Shown: positions 1-13,261, numbered from the stretch's first letter. The stretch is DNA of 64,000 nucleotides from Erythrophleum ivorense (GCA_026724425.1 JAIUCV010000004.1:2118001-2182000); one strand, 5' to 3'. The notes: a model not told the origin generated them from the sequence alone. Translations and numbers: made by a program.

Positions 1-590
1 ATATGTTTTAATGACAACTGCACATTTAACTGCAACATCGACTAATGTAAAGACTATATAGAAGACAAAATATTTTTCAAATGAGTGAAATGAAATATTT
101 AAACTTAAAACAACTAATTTTTTTTTTAAAAAAAGGTATCTTAGAAGAAAATTCAATTTACCTATCAAATATTGAATTCCGCTTATTATAATGCAGTTGG
201 TTTGGTTTAAGATAGTAACATTACTAAATGTTCAATATCCGTAATATCACTTTCCAAGTATTTGAAAATTAGAATAGCCTACAGAGGAATTGGTTACTAA
301 TACTTCCATCCTATTAAATGTGAGTAAAACCCGCTTGCAAATACTTCACTTCAAACTATCTAAATGATGATAAATAAGAAATATATATATACAATTTACA
401 CAACGTGAAGCCAACACGCCTATTTAGTATAGGGAAGATGAAGTAAATGCGCATTTGGAAAGGAAACAGATTGGTGTTGAAAAAGAAAAAAGCTACTCTT
501 CACCTAAACTCTTTTTTCCCCCCTCATTTCACCTAGACTTTGGAGAAGGGTAGAAAGGAAAAGGAAGGTGAGATAAAAAGTGCAGACTTA
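1..590. other. 3' flank of the RbcX gene
   Basis: AT-rich DNA after the RbcX stop codon (the gene reads right to left). The first few hundred bases past 590 on the minus strand would carry its 3' UTR and poly(A) site. I see no other gene. Confidence 0.5.
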
Positions 591-3500
591 TCAGCCGATT
601 TTCTCTGTGTTTGTGTCATCTGAGGGCCATATTATAGTCTCCATGAGCCTTTCCCTCATCAGCTCCAAGTTTTCATCTGAGATTTCTTGATATATCTCAG
701 CATGATTACATTTCTGCGTGTCAACAATGGTGGAAAAGTTACATAGTTATACACATTTACCCTTTCGAAAAGATTTACATGGCTTGGATGTTGTAAAAAG
801 TAAATTAGTATTTTGGTCACAACAACTTATTTATTGTTTTCATTTTTGTTTCCATTTGATCCCTTAAATTTACTATGCCAAATTTATTCTTTAATTTCTC
901 AATTTCATATCATGGGTATCCTACATGATCAACTTTCTATACTAGGTTAATAGACATGTAAGATCCTATATCAACACCATTTTAAAGGGGCTGATTTATG
1001 ATGCATGGGATATCCTGCTGGGTCAACTTTGTATACTAGGTTAATAGACAAGTAAGATCCTATGTCAACACCATCTTAAAGGGGTTGATTTATGATGCAA
1101 GGGATATTAATTAAAAGTTAAAGAATAAATTTGGCATAAAACAAACTCAAAGGACCAAATCGAAACGATAAATCAATTTAAAGGATCAAAATACTAATTT
1201 AACCTAAAACTAGAAGACAGTTGAAATCCAATACCTTGACCCATTTACCATAAAGGTGCAGCCTTGTTACCATCACTCTCTCAGCAAGGTCTTGTTTCTC
1301 CTATCAATTGGGCGAGAAAATAGCATGCAATCATTTACAAATTCATCATGCAACTGCATTATCATATATAGTTATCATGTAAATCATATTCTAACTGAAA
1401 ATTATATAGAGAGGATTTGGCATTTGATTAGACTATAATTTTACTTGCAAGAGAAATTGGAGGAATAGAGGGGTAAATAGTCATATTGAGTGGTATATTT
1501 AAGTGCTTTCACGATTTTCAACATTGGAAACAGACTTAGAGCTTGTTTGGTCCCGCCGCACAGAACTGAAAGTTACTTTTTAGTAAAGAAAATAACAGGT
1601 ATTTGTCCAACATGTACCTTGTTTTTTAACAACAGTAAAATTTATTTTGCTGCTTTTAGAGGGAGGAAAAGAACCAGATCTTCTCTTGAGAAACAAAACC
1701 AAAATCATAAACTACAATTTCTTAAGATAATACCCTCACTTAAAATTTTCTATTTTGTATAAAAAAGACAAACACTTGTTTTCTATTTTTAAAATATACA
1801 CTTTAGTTTAATTTTAATTTTTTTTACTAAAATACCCTCCATTAACTAAAATAAATATTGAATGATATTTTCTTTTTTCGGGCAAAAGTTAGATATTATG
1901 TTTTTTGGTAACGTAAATATGCACAAATAAGGTGTAGATTTTGTTTTACTTTAAAAAATATACGTATTTAAATTGATAGAGAGTATTTTAGGTAAAAAAA
2001 AATTAAATTAAATTAAAATAAAGTGTAATGTAATTTTGTGTTTCAAAAAAGGCTTGTGTGTATTTTTAAAATAGAAGAAATGTCAATATTATTTTAACAA
2101 AATTTAAGGAAAATTGTGTAATTTACTCCCAAAAAAAAAAAAAAAGCAAACATAGTATTTCGATTTTTTATTCTTTCACCACCACCATAATAGCCACCAC
2201 AGTAGTCATCACCATCGCTGCCCTTGCTACCATTGCTATGGTTGTTGTTGCTACAACTCCACTTCTATTGCCATGGCCACCATTACTTCTACCCCTATCA
2301 TGACCTCAATTGCCACCACCTTAATGGTTACCGTTGCCTCCACACCTACTGCCACCACCACCACCTTAATCCTCATTGTCCTTACACTTTTGCTACTGCC
2401 ACTACCACCCCTGCTAAAACAACCACTATGCTTGCTATTGCCCCCACACACCAGCATCACCACTATTACAGTTGCCATCACTTCCCTTACACCTCTACTG
2501 TCATTGCCATTGCCACTATGATCACCAAAACCTTCACACATATTAGTACTACTACAAGCACCTTAGAGTACTATCCCCACTATTGTCATCATCACCCATC
2601 ACTTGCCAATCACCATGACTTCTGCCGTTGCACAATGTGTACCACCACCCTATCACCATATCTCCCTACCTTCACTCCAACCACAAAATGAGGGAAAAAA
2701 TTTAAAGTAGAAATGAACATATTTGAAATCACTTCTTTATACAAAACGATATTGTTTTTCATGATGGTTTTTTCAAGAAGCTGATTTTTTGAAAAAAAAA
2801 AATCTTAAAAGCAACATAAATTTCGTAACACAGCCAAATAAGCTCTTGATGTGCTTACAAGGATGATTTCAATTAATTTTTAATAACAACAACAATAACA
2901 ACAATAAGCATTTTTCCACTGATAAATGCCATATTTAATATATTCTATTTCCCTTAACTTAGGCATTTTAATAATAAATTGTAATTTAATGGATTTTATT
3001 AGGAGATACTTAACTTTATTAGTTATTTTTGCACTTTAGGAATTAATTTACAAAATTATTAGTTTTTAATGTATAAATTCCTTAAACTAATTTTGTGAAT
3101 ATTTCTTATTATTTGTGCAGATTTTTATTGGCAAATAGAATTTAAATGAGTGAATAATGCATGAAGGGAGATCCATTAGATCTACTCATTTATACACACA
3201 TGAGAAGGCATGTGAAAAGTAAAAGAGGGGAATAGAATCATCCACTCACATGCACCATTCTCTCATTCATACACACCTACTAGATGCACACATATATTAC
3301 CATGTGGATAGATGAGAAGGAAGATAAGAAACATAGCCCTCTTGCACAGGAGAAAGCACCATGTCACACAGCACGTAAACACATATTAATACATGAAGCA
3401 TGCATCATTTACACTTCTAGCCCACTCTCTCACAATCTCAGGCCCATTTGTAGTAACAAACACTCACGCAGCTCACAGGCACACACTTGCACGTTACACG

Positions 3501-6500
3501 TCAACAGCACTTGATTCATGCATGGAAGCCTTTACACACACATCCACGGCACTCTCCATTCATTCATGTAATACACAAGCTCTCTAACCACGTTGGCACT
3601 CATGCACGAAGTCACAGCATACACACAATCACGTGGACTCACACGAACAGAAGCATGGGCTGGAAGCTGCACACACACTCATACACTTACACGTAAGGAT
3701 GGAATGCATGAAGACATGGAAGTGTCACGTGGGGGGGATTCAGAGGATTTTGAAATGGGCAGAACAGGTGATGGGAAGAGAGAGAGCCTCGGATTGACGT
3801 GGGAGAAACGTGAATTTGGCACGGGTTTTGGGGGGCCACGAGAGAAGAAGGGAGAAGAGGCTTAAGACAACATTCATTCATCCTCCACTCCATGAGCCGT
3901 AGCTATCTCCACTCCATGAACCACTAATCTCATCCTTGTGACTAGCTAGGAAAAAGACCTCTTAAATCTATGAAGATTAGCCAAGGATTTTGGCTAAGAA
4001 TTTTCATTCCATTTTTCCTCTCTTTCTATATTATTTTTTGTTCATGTATTTGCTTAGTTGAGCTTGTAATTAATGAGGATTGATGTTGTTTGTAATTGAT
4101 GGTTGGTTAGATATTAATTAAAAGAGTATTTGATGATTAATGGATTGATTTAAGTGTTGGATTTTTCATTTTTATCCAATTTTCCATGTACACAATCAAG
4201 ATGTTTGATGAAATATATGTTAAAAAATTGTGTGCTTAATGTTTGAATTGAAGTTTCCTTGGAGTTTAATTGGTTAATTGAACATCCAATGGGAAAAATT
4301 CAGAGGCTAATTAATTGATTAATCACTCAATTTAAGTGTTCAAAGATCTTAATCACAAGAATTAGTAATTTAATATGGAATTAAAGTCTCAATCAACATC
4401 AAATTGCTAGTCTCTTAAATCTTATGTAGTAACTCAAGATAAATTGCCACAAACACATGTATGAATTCTTAGACCAAACCATTAATAATTGAATTAGAAT
4501 AAATATCGTAGATATCAAAGGATAAATCTAAAACTAGTCACATGTCTATTTACTTGTTAATTCATACAATTTAGTTAATAGTTAGGAACTTTAATTCAAT
4601 TAAATTTTAGTTAATTTAATTAAAGTAAACCCATTTAAATTATGTAACTTTTAAATTCTCTTATACTTAAAAAGCTTAATTGAATATTGAAATCAATTTT
4701 CGAAGGAAACAATTTAGGTTGTATTCTATACTGCAAATCTTTTTCAACCTAATTTATTTGAAATTACTCAATACAACCATCACCCACTAGCTGGGGTTGG
4801 TTACATGGATCAATTAATGTCATAAAATTTTATCGTAAATCATATTTTTAGACAAACCATTTAAATCTAAATCCTTCTTAGTGATTTTGCTTATAGTTTT
4901 TCTTAGTTTTCTTTTATCTTTGATTATTAGACTACTCTCTTTACTGGGATTTCTTTATATCTTCTTCACACATGACCAAATCATCTAAGGCACGATTTTA
5001 CAATCTTTTCTACAATGTTTTATCTTTAAGTTTAAGTGGTACTCTTTTATCATAAATGAAACACAAAACACTCTTCCATTTCATCCGTCATGCTTAAATT
5101 CTATGTTTTATGTCTTCTTATATTTTTCCATCATGTTGTATAATGGATCCAAGATATTTAAACCATGTGACTTATGGTATAATATGTTCTCAAATTTTTA
5201 CTTTTATGTTAGTGTGTCTTTTATTAAACTTATATTCTATATACTTCATTTTACTTCTACTTAAACAAAAGCTATGTGCTTTTAAATTTAGTTTCTGTAT
5301 TTCTAACTTTTAATTCATTTCTTCTCTCAATTCTCTAACTATGACTGTATCATCTGCAAAGAGCATGTATTATGCCACCAGCTCTTAGATATATTTAATA
5401 AACACATCTAAGATTAAAGTAAAAAGATAGAGACTCAAAATTAATCTCTGATACAAATAAATAGTTATTGAAAAATCTTCTCTAGGCCTACTTTTTATTC
5501 TCACGCTAGTTGTAAATTCATTATACATATCTTGAATTGTTCAAATATAAGTAATACAAACTCCTTTTTTTTTTTAGAATCTTTCTTAGCACCCTATCAT
5601 ATTGCTTCTTCAGATGAATACCGTGTGTAAATCTTTTTAATTATTTCTATATCTCTCAATCAATCTTCACAACATATTGCTTTAATTGTTGACCTTCTTA
5701 GCATAAAAATTGATTTTCTATGACTTAATTTTCTTACCTTAATCTCCACTCAATTACCTTCTTCTATAATTTCATAGTGTGACTTATGAGTTTAATTCTT
5801 CTTTAATTTATACAATTTTGTATATTCCTCTCATTCTTATAAATAGGGATTAAAATATTTCTCCTTTACTTATTCAACATTCTCTTAGATCTCATAATCT
5901 CATTAAACAACTTTGTGAGCCAACTTATATCTTTTGCTTCTAAACTATTCCATATTTCAATAGATATATTATCTGATACAACTAATTTGACATTCTCCAT
6001 CCTTTTTAATACTTCTATTACTTTTAACCCTCGAATCCTGTGATAAAAGATAAAATTTTGGTTCTCCTCTTTCTAATTTCTTTAGCCATCTTGTCCCATA
6101 TATCGTTAGCATTTCCCTGTACTTCCCATAACCCTGTCTCTAAAATCCTTTTTCTGCAAGCTCTTTTCTTTATCTCTTTTCAATTGCTATCACTTGATTC
6201 TTAACACCCTATTTTAGCCTTTGCTCTTTACTCTCCTCTTAACTCGAATATCTATAACTGAGACTCTATATTAGATAGTTAAGGTCTCTCCAAATATAAC
6301 TTTGAAATTTATACAAAGTTTTCTATCCACTATTCTTATTTAAAAAACAAATCTATTTGAGAGCATGTCCTTCCACTCTTGTATATGATAAGATATTCCT
6401 CACACTTCCTAAAACAAGTGTTAGTTATAATAAAGTTGAACGCTAATAAAAAGTCTAGAATAGTTTTATCTTTTGCGCTTGTTTCTCTTAAGTCATATTT

Positions 6501-9500
6501 CCTATGCAAACCTTTATAACCTCTAGATGTATTCCTCACATAACCATTAAGATCTCCACCTAGGAGAATCTTTTCTCCTAATAATATTCCCTGAACTAAA
6601 CCTTCTATATCCTCCTAAAACTTCACCTTATGGTATTCTTTTAACCTGACTTGTAATGAATAAGTACTAATAACATTAAAAGTTTTCTTTTTCACTACAA
6701 CTTTTATCGCTATGATTCTATCTCCCAACTTTTTTACATCTACTACAATATTTTTTTAAAACTTATCCACAATTATATCTACTCCGTTTTTAGATTTAGT
6801 TTTATTGATGTACTAAAATTTAAAACCTAAGGTGTCTAATTTTTATTAATAATAGTTCAACGAAAAATTGCAATAGTTTTAGATTAACATTTGGCAAAAA
6901 AAAAATTGTAATGAACTAATTATAAAATCATAATAATTATGATAGCTTTTTTTGGGTACAAGAAAGGATTGAATCGAACCTGTAATTTTTTATCTAACCC
7001 TGAGCTAGCCTCAGGGGGCTCATAATAATTATGATAATAATAACATTAATACTCACAACTAGAGTAGTTTTTGCAACATCAAAGAACAATAATAACAATC
7101 AAAATAGCAATAATAATAACCAAGATCGTGAAATAATAAGTTGATTACCATAACAACTAGTGACAACAATACCAACAACAATAAAAACGACATTGACGAT
7201 GACGGGTGCGGTTTTTGCAACAGGAATGAAGATTGAAGAAACCAGAGTAGGGAATTCTAAGAGGATAGCATGATGAAAAAATACGATCACATGTTTGGAG
7301 GTAATAAGCAAAGATGTAAATGTGAGAAAACATAGATAACATTGACAGAGGAATGTGCATGTAGAACAGAGGGATAGAGTAACAGGATTTCTCAACAGCA
7401 TCCGCAGTAGTTTCAATCTTTAGATTTATGTAGCTCGCCCTAAATATTTGGGATTTAGACTTCTTTCTGTCATTACTTAAAACCTTTCTTACATGCATAG
7501 CTAGTGTTAAAAGATGTTTAAACTTTTAGTACTGTATTTTTTGAATAAGGTATTTACAATAAAACAACAAAAAGCAATAAAAACAAACATCTTCTGAAAA
7601 TTCAATAACTAATACTAAACAGTACCTTGCCAAGGGATCGGATAAAACGTTTCCCATCTCCTGGCTTGTTTGTTGCAACGAAACTGCCGAATGAAAAACA
7701 GTACTAACATTTAGCAAGAGCAAATACCTTTCAATGAAATTGTGAAAATCTAGGCAGATACAAATCGATGATGTAGAAATTGCCAAATCAGTCCTATTGC
7801 GATTACATGTGCTAAAATTGTCCCAAACAATTCAGAAACTTAACTGAGGGACTCGCCGGCAAACAACATGTTCAAGCCAAAATCATTACAAGATCAAAGG
7901 TGTTTTAAATTTAATGGAAACATTCTTGCTACAACAAAGATATCACTTACTCATAGAACCACCTATATTGAGTTGGGTTCATCTCATACAACTGCTGAAG
8001 AACAGTCCTCACAGCCTTGTAAGTGAAATAGTTGAGTAATTGCTGTATCCAAAGACATGACGCCAGTTAAATTCATATTAATACATTTTAATTTAATATA
8101 TTCACATCAGAGTAGGAAGACTGGTGAAGGTGAATGATAGTGGAATATAAGTAAAAGTGCATATTTCCAAGTAATATAAAAACTCAAGATTCCTTAAAAT
8201 GATCCTGCTCTTATCTGGGAAGGCAAGTAGGCCATGTACATTTTCATGAGTTGCTAATTCCAAATTTCTCTACCACCACATTTGTTGACCATAGAAAGAA
8301 GCTCTGAGTTTTCAAGACATTATGTCAATGTTATTGAGAATACTGGAGGAAACAGATCTGAACTTTCTATTTGAGAAAACGTTACGGTAACATCTTGCGA
8401 AAATACGCATATACATGATATGGTAGCCGGATGTTAATAATAAATTTGAGGAGATGAGCATTGACACGAAAGAAACACAGGAAACTATAAAATGTATTAG
8501 TACGTATTTTGGAACCTGTGTTCTGTATTTAATACAACATGCACCTTTATTTCCTTCTTAGCATACTTCTTGTTAAGATCCTTTTGGATGCTTTAATTGC
8601 AGTCCTCTCATTTTTCCAACAGACAACAGCAAGGTAAAGTATTCATGGTAGAATAAGAGTAGATGGCTAATCATTCCAAGAAACTAGCACTTCTATATGT
8701 TGTTTAGGTGTGAGTGGGAGTGAAAAGCTTCGCATTAGATAGAATTGGATTAAAGGAGGGGTATATGAGTAGAAAAGACCCATAAACATAATATTTTAAA
8801 ATTTTGGATCAAGAAGTATTATCAAGCCAACTTATATATTTCAACACAAAGTCTAATAAAAGTCTAATAAAATCTCCGTCCAATAAAATCTCGGCCGTTC
8901 CAGGTTCCTTGGACTCCCAACACTATGGATAGTAGTTGCAAAATGAAAGTTATCATTCTCGAATAATTGGCATATTTCATAAAGATGCATCATCAAAATG
9001 CTCGAGCTACCAAATAGAATGTATTTGAACTTTGAAGGACAAATGAAGCATCCAAACTTTAGACAACGTCTAAAGTATACAAAGCATTTTAAAGAGAAAA
9101 GTGACCATAAGAAAAATGACCTGAATGACATCTTTCAAACATTGGATCTAGTTAAACTTCCATTCGCAATTATCAACTAAAACTGATTATGTTACCGTTT
9201 TAACATCACCAAAAGTATCCTCGTACTGCCCTCCGAGCTCGTTGACAATTGTAAGTCTTCTATTATTGCGCTGCTTCTTGGGATTTCTATTAAGACAGAG
9301 CCGCCACTCTCGCCCAGTATCAATGAAGGAACTACTCAATTGCATCGCTCCTCGTCTTACCGAATGCTTCTTCCCCAAAGAATTCTTCCACAAAATAGCA
9401 TCTCCTCCACTTTTGAGATTCATACTAGTTGTAGGCAGCGCATCCACGCACAAACATGGACCGGTGTGCGAGTCCAATGCCGATGAACCCACAATAGATA

Positions 9501-9513
9501 AAGCACCCACCAT
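591..9513 (-). CDS. RBCX2: RbcX type 2 Rubisco assembly chaperone, chloroplast (5 exons)
   Basis: Join (minus): 9513-9196, 8042-7951, 7683-7626, 1300-1235, 713-591, giving 218 aa, with GT-AG at every intron and phase kept throughout. RbcX is a small dimeric chaperone in the chloroplast stroma that clamps the C-terminal tail of the Rubisco large subunit and stabilises RbcL dimers during L8 assembly. Exon 1 encodes a basic, Ser-rich N-terminus that looks like a transit peptide, then GGQYEDTFGDVKT. Exon 2 gives QLLNYFTYKAVRTV and LYEMNP; exon 3 NKPGDGKRFIRSLGK; exon 4 LAERVMVTRLHLYGKW; exon 5 ISDENLELMRERLMET and WPSDDTN. These match RBCX2 as I recall it, not the divergent RBCX1. I chose the Met at 9513 (MVGALSIVGSS) because the family starts there; an in-frame Met 24 codons upstream (9585) is the alternative. 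The third intron is 6,325 bp. No frame break is seen, so the gene is probably functional. Confidence 0.9.
799..1204. mobile_element. MITE in RbcX intron 4 with an internal tandem duplication
   Basis: The ends are inverted repeats. The left starts near AAATTAGTATTTTGGTC and the right, reverse complemented, reads AAATTAGTATTTTGATCC; both then run into TGCCAAATTTATTC. The core (about 919-1110) is two tandem ~85-bp copies sharing TACTAGGTTAATAGAC and ending near TTGATTTATGATGCA. The class (probably Mutator-like) and exact ends are uncertain. Confidence 0.55.
2170..2690. repeat. CCA/CAC-type low-complexity tract in RbcX intron 3
   Basis: About 520 bp dominated by degenerate CCA, CAC and CAT triplets on the plus strand. 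It yields long open frames on both strands, rich in His/Thr/Leu or Gly/Val, which are by-products of composition. It lies inside the RbcX third intron. Confidence 0.75.
2880..2907. repeat. AAC/AAT trinucleotide microsatellite
   Basis: Short run of AAC and AAT units just after the low-complexity tract, inside RbcX intron 3. Confidence 0.6.
2908..4760. other. RbcX intron 3, unclassified DNA
   Basis: No gene seen. From 3240 to 3700 there are many degenerate CACAC, CATACAC and ACACG units; 3700-3860 is purine rich and GC richer than its surroundings. It may be an old repeat, but I found no matching ends. The short open frames here have no recognisable product. Confidence 0.4.
4765..6850 (-). mobile_element. 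Degenerate RTE-type LINE inside RbcX intron 3
   Basis: Read on the minus strand, 6830-6336 gives pieces of an endonuclease: GEKILLGGDLNGYV, then TILDFLLAFNFIITNTCF and CSQIDLFF, close to the plant RTE LINE endonuclease. Further on come reverse-transcriptase pieces: RLILSLYLFTLILDVF near 5440 and the catalytic-box motif YMLFADD near 5370. The likely 3' end near 4765 carries the GATCCATGTA and CTAGTGGG motifs typical of plant RTE tails. Stops and frameshifts are frequent, so the element is dead. Both ends are approximate. Confidence 0.75.
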
Positions 9514-10122
9514 TCTCTTCGCAAGCCAAGCCTCAAAATCAACTTTCCCAGATACACCGAGATGAAAATCTCTACCCAATGACAATGAACTCGAAGAATT
9601 AAGAGATACCCACCAAGAAAATGAAGGAAATAAAAGTAGGTATCCAAGAAAATTGGAGAATTAGGTAATTGTGGTCAAAGACGCATCCCGTGTTTGAGTG
9701 AAGGTTGAATAAGAGAAGGCGTTTGGGTGCAAGGAAAACCCAACAGGAAAATGTTGGGATTTTGAAAGTGTGTGTGAATCTTGGCCAGACAAAATTTGAG
9801 GCCCAAAATTCAACATCAAACAAGAGGAGGATTCCACCTAGCCTTCTTCTCTTCTTTCTCAATTCGTTGAAGAGTCCAGCCAATTCACCTGGACGGTTTC
9901 TTCACTTTCGTGAATGTTCCGCCACGTGGTTAAATCTTGTCGCTGTTGCAACATGGGCGGAAGTAACGGAACCACCGATTTACTTTCCGAGTTTACAAAC
10001 AGTCGCATGTGTCCCACGTGCTCGCGCGAGGAATGTACGTAAGCGAAAAAATCTACGTAAATAATATAATGATTTAGTCTTCACCGTCCTCGTAAGTTTT
10101 TTTATTTTGGATAACATTTCAC
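9514..10122 (-). promoter_or_regulatory. RbcX 5' region with two G-boxes
   Basis: Upstream of the RbcX start on the minus strand. It holds a palindromic G-box CCACGTGG at 9922-9929 and a CACGTG core at 10015-10020. G-boxes bind bHLH (PIF), bZIP (HY5) and ABA-response factors and are common in promoters of photosynthesis genes; the functional link here is inference. The first ~100 bp next to the start probably include the 5' UTR. Open frames crossing this stretch show no family resemblance. Confidence 0.5.
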
Positions 10123-11146
10123 GGAACTAGATCCTCTGAAGTGGCCAAGTCTGAAGTTGTCTGAAGTGAAAAAATTGCAGTCGTCGGATAAATAGAGCAT
10201 TAAGATCATGCCACGTGGCATAAGTCGAAACGCCTCAATGTTTTAGAGACCAAACCTTCTCTGCTATCGCCTCCCTATTCTCCCAGGCTCTTGGTTCCCT
10301 CCTGAGCTCTACTTGAAGTCCATTTCAAGTAGCTCAATCTTGAAAAATCAGCTTAAAAATCGGTGAACATTCTATGAGGTTGAGATTTCAGAAACTGTTT
10401 TCTTATCTCTTGCAAATTATGTAGGCTTCCAATCGCCAAAACATCGCCTCTCTCTGCCTTCAGGTATCGCTAAATGTCGTTCATCTCCGCCGCTGAATCT
10501 ATGAACAACGACATTGAAATAAGTTCCAAAGATATGGCTAGATAAATGTGAAAAATGAAAAAACATTTTTGGTTTCTGCTAATGCATTATACCAATTTAC
10601 TTGGGGGAGCGCTTGAATCTATAAAATTGAGCCAAGTCTGAAACAAACGGTGAGGATTTGAAATAATGAGACAGGAATGGGAGATTGTAAGAAACAAGTT
10701 TGCTTCTCGTGTTAACAAAAATGCACATTCTTTTGTTTTTCATAATAGATTCATCCTTTAAATTCATAAATGTTTATGCAATGCAAAAAGTGTCTTTGTG
10801 GAAGAAGATACATTTCATATACTGCTTCTTCTTCGTTTGGAAGGTGGTAGCCCACACCAACATATTTTTCTTCTATTGCATTGTATTACCTGCAGCAACA
10901 GTGGTGCCTGAGGTTGCTGTCCCTTCCAACATCACCCGTGGAACTCTATGGTCTGGGCTTGTGGAGCAGAAGCTCAGAGAATAGGGAAGCAACGCAGATA
11001 AGGTTTAGTTTTCCTAACGCATAAAACGGTGCATTTTGATTTTACTGTGCCACGTGGCATGATCTTAACGCTCCATTCATCCGTCGGCCATAATTTTGTC
11101 ACTTCAGGCAACTTCAGACGCTGGCCACTTCAGAGGATTTGGTTCC
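10123..11146. mobile_element. 1.0-kb Mutator-like element with G-box TIRs and a possible captured exon
   Basis: Flanked by an identical 10-bp direct repeat, AACATTTCAC, at 10113-10122 and 11147-11156. The ~100-bp TIRs begin GGAACTAGATCCTCTGAAG (left) and GGAACCAAATCCTCTGAAG (right, reverse complement) and continue through GTGGCC and CTGAAGT to a shared TGCCACGTGGCA (10209-10220 and 11048-11059). Long TIRs with a 9-11-bp duplication are Mutator hallmarks. No transposase is present. Inside, 10896-11002 looks like an exon (AG before, GT after) reading PEVAVPSNITRGTLWSGL, then a stop; 10436-10461 is a second weak exon-like piece. This suggests a Pack-MULE, but the donor gene is not recognised. 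Confidence 0.8.
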
Positions 11147-11156
11147 AACATTTCAC

Positions 11157-12357
11157 TCTTCACATAATTTAGTTGTTAAATTTTTTTAAATTTAGTTTCC
11201 TTTTAATTTTTTCAATTGAAATAATTCTTTTATTTGAAAATTTTTTCTTAATATGTACTTATCCAGATAATATTAGGAAAAAATCAATGTCGTTTAAACA
11301 AATTTCAAAAACCAAATAATTGAAAATTTTCACAAATTTTGTCTAAATAATACTATTTTAGAAAAAAAAAACTATTTGGATAAATCTAGATTATGAATTA
11401 ATATTTATGTGATATTCCATATATTAATTTGGAGAAATTTGTCTAAAGGAGAGTGATTGATTGGACTAAAATTTTTTAATCTAAATCGATAAATTTTATC
11501 TTTAAAAATTAAATTAAAAAGAGAAGAGATAGTCTATCAAAACCTAAAGATATTTTAGTTATGGAATATTTTTTATTTTTTATTTTTTATTTTTTAAAAT
11601 ATTTTTATTTTCATATTTTCATTATTCAAAAAAGTATTTTTTGGTCTGTAGAGTTAAAATATGATTTGAAAAAATTAAGATAATTATTAGATAATTGAAA
11701 AAATAAAAATTATGAAAACATGGTAGGTTATTATTTTCAATTTTGAATAAATTTTGTTTTCACTGATGATATGTAATAAATTAAACACATTCAATAGCAA
11801 GTCATTAGTTAAAGGAATAGAGACATTGCATGCAAAAGAGTATTAAAAATGTGAATGTTTCATCTCAAGCATGCATGATATTTGGCATAAACAAAACAAT
11901 TATTGCTTTCATAATTAATTTCCATTGATTACAAAGGTCATGTATATATACTAGGATTGTATTTTGCAATTCTTGGGGGAGAGGGGAAAACCAAAGATAT
12001 AACTTATCTAGGTTCTCGTAATTCATCTACGTTGCACAAGTTGGTGTTTTCCCTTGAACAACAGGCTTGACATTAACACATTTGGCTGTTGCAAGAGTTC
12101 TATTGAATGTGATCTGCTGCTGCAAATTGAGGTCGACTCCTTCCCCAGTTGTAGAAGTACCCTTAATATTTTTGAAAGTGATCTTGCTTGTCTTTACATT
12201 TATTGGATTCTATATATAAGAGCCGAGTCCATGAAAAAAATGACGAAGTTTCAGTGCTTGGAAAATTTAGCCTTTGGCACAATAAACTCTGATATTACAA
12301 AGCATTTATTTCTTACTTTTTACTACCAATTTGTTACAGATTTATAACATTTTGCAG
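11157..12357. other. AT-rich DNA without a recognised gene
   Basis: Homopolymer-rich AT sequence. From about 11990 the composition becomes more balanced and several short open frames occur, but none can be joined convincingly to the exon at 12358. Confidence 0.4.
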
Positions 12358-13261
12358 ATTATCAAGAAAGCACATCAAGTGGGTGAAGAACCATTAGCTT
12401 TAAGCAAGCGGTTTAGTAAAAAGTTTCTTGCTGACACGTCTGACCTTCAGGTCTGCGTGTATCTAATCATATAGACCAAACAATTTCTACGGTGTCTCAC
12501 AGGTGATTTTCCTTCAATACTTGTCTTCATGGACATCTGTTTTATATGTACGTTAAAGCTTTGGGGAAAATTGTTTTTTATTGAAGAATTAAACTGCGAA
12601 GGGGAATTCAAGCTAGAAGAATCATTCAGATGATTTGACATGTGATTTTTTTTTTGAGTTTATGTGAAAATTAACTGAGCTTATGTAATTGAAGGGAGTG
12701 TCTATTTTTTAAATTGATAAATTCCCAAATTATGGCCACTTGGCAAGAAAGAATTTGGAATAGAATAAATCTGGAATATGAGTTGATGTTGATTAGAGAA
12801 AGCAAAATCCAAGGGATTTTGTCTTGTGGAAGATAAAAGAAAATGGATATATACTACATATAATTGTCAATATTTATGCTAACTTAAGTTTTTTCAGTAC
12901 TAGAAAATATTTATCTCTAGGAGGTTTATAAACCTTTGATATATGATAGATCGATGTTACACCGTACTCTTTCATATTTGTGTGATTTTTGCGACTTTCT
13001 AAAATCAGCATGGTGAAATGAAATACATTATAAAGTTTTGACTGAGACTTGGGAGTTAAAACAGTGGTTTATGAAATATGATTATACGAGAGTCTAATTT
13101 TTTAAACATTAATGCATGATCCTAGTTTTTTAAAATTTGTATTATGTTAATTGTTAAGGATCATTTCGTTCCATAAACTTAAGCAATTGAGTGAAGTCTT
13201 AAGATTAGTTTAATTGAAATCTCTAACATTATGCATGCATGCTACATTGTTCTATGAGAAG

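Noticed and set aside
2224..2691. 155-codon His/Thr-rich open frame and its minus-strand Gly/Val-rich partner
   Set aside because: By-products of the CCA/CAC low-complexity tract inside an RbcX intron.
6950..7020. tRNA-like GAATCGAACCTG stretch
   Set aside because: It lacks a matching A box and cannot form a cloverleaf; it looks like a fragment of a dispersed repeat.
9705..10064. 119-codon plus-strand open frame upstream of RbcX
   Set aside because: Lies in the divergent promoter region, with biased basic composition and no recognisable motif.
12054..12347. 97-codon plus-strand open frame before the orphan exon
   Set aside because: No family resemblance, no supporting splice sites to 12358 in the right phase, and AT-biased residues.
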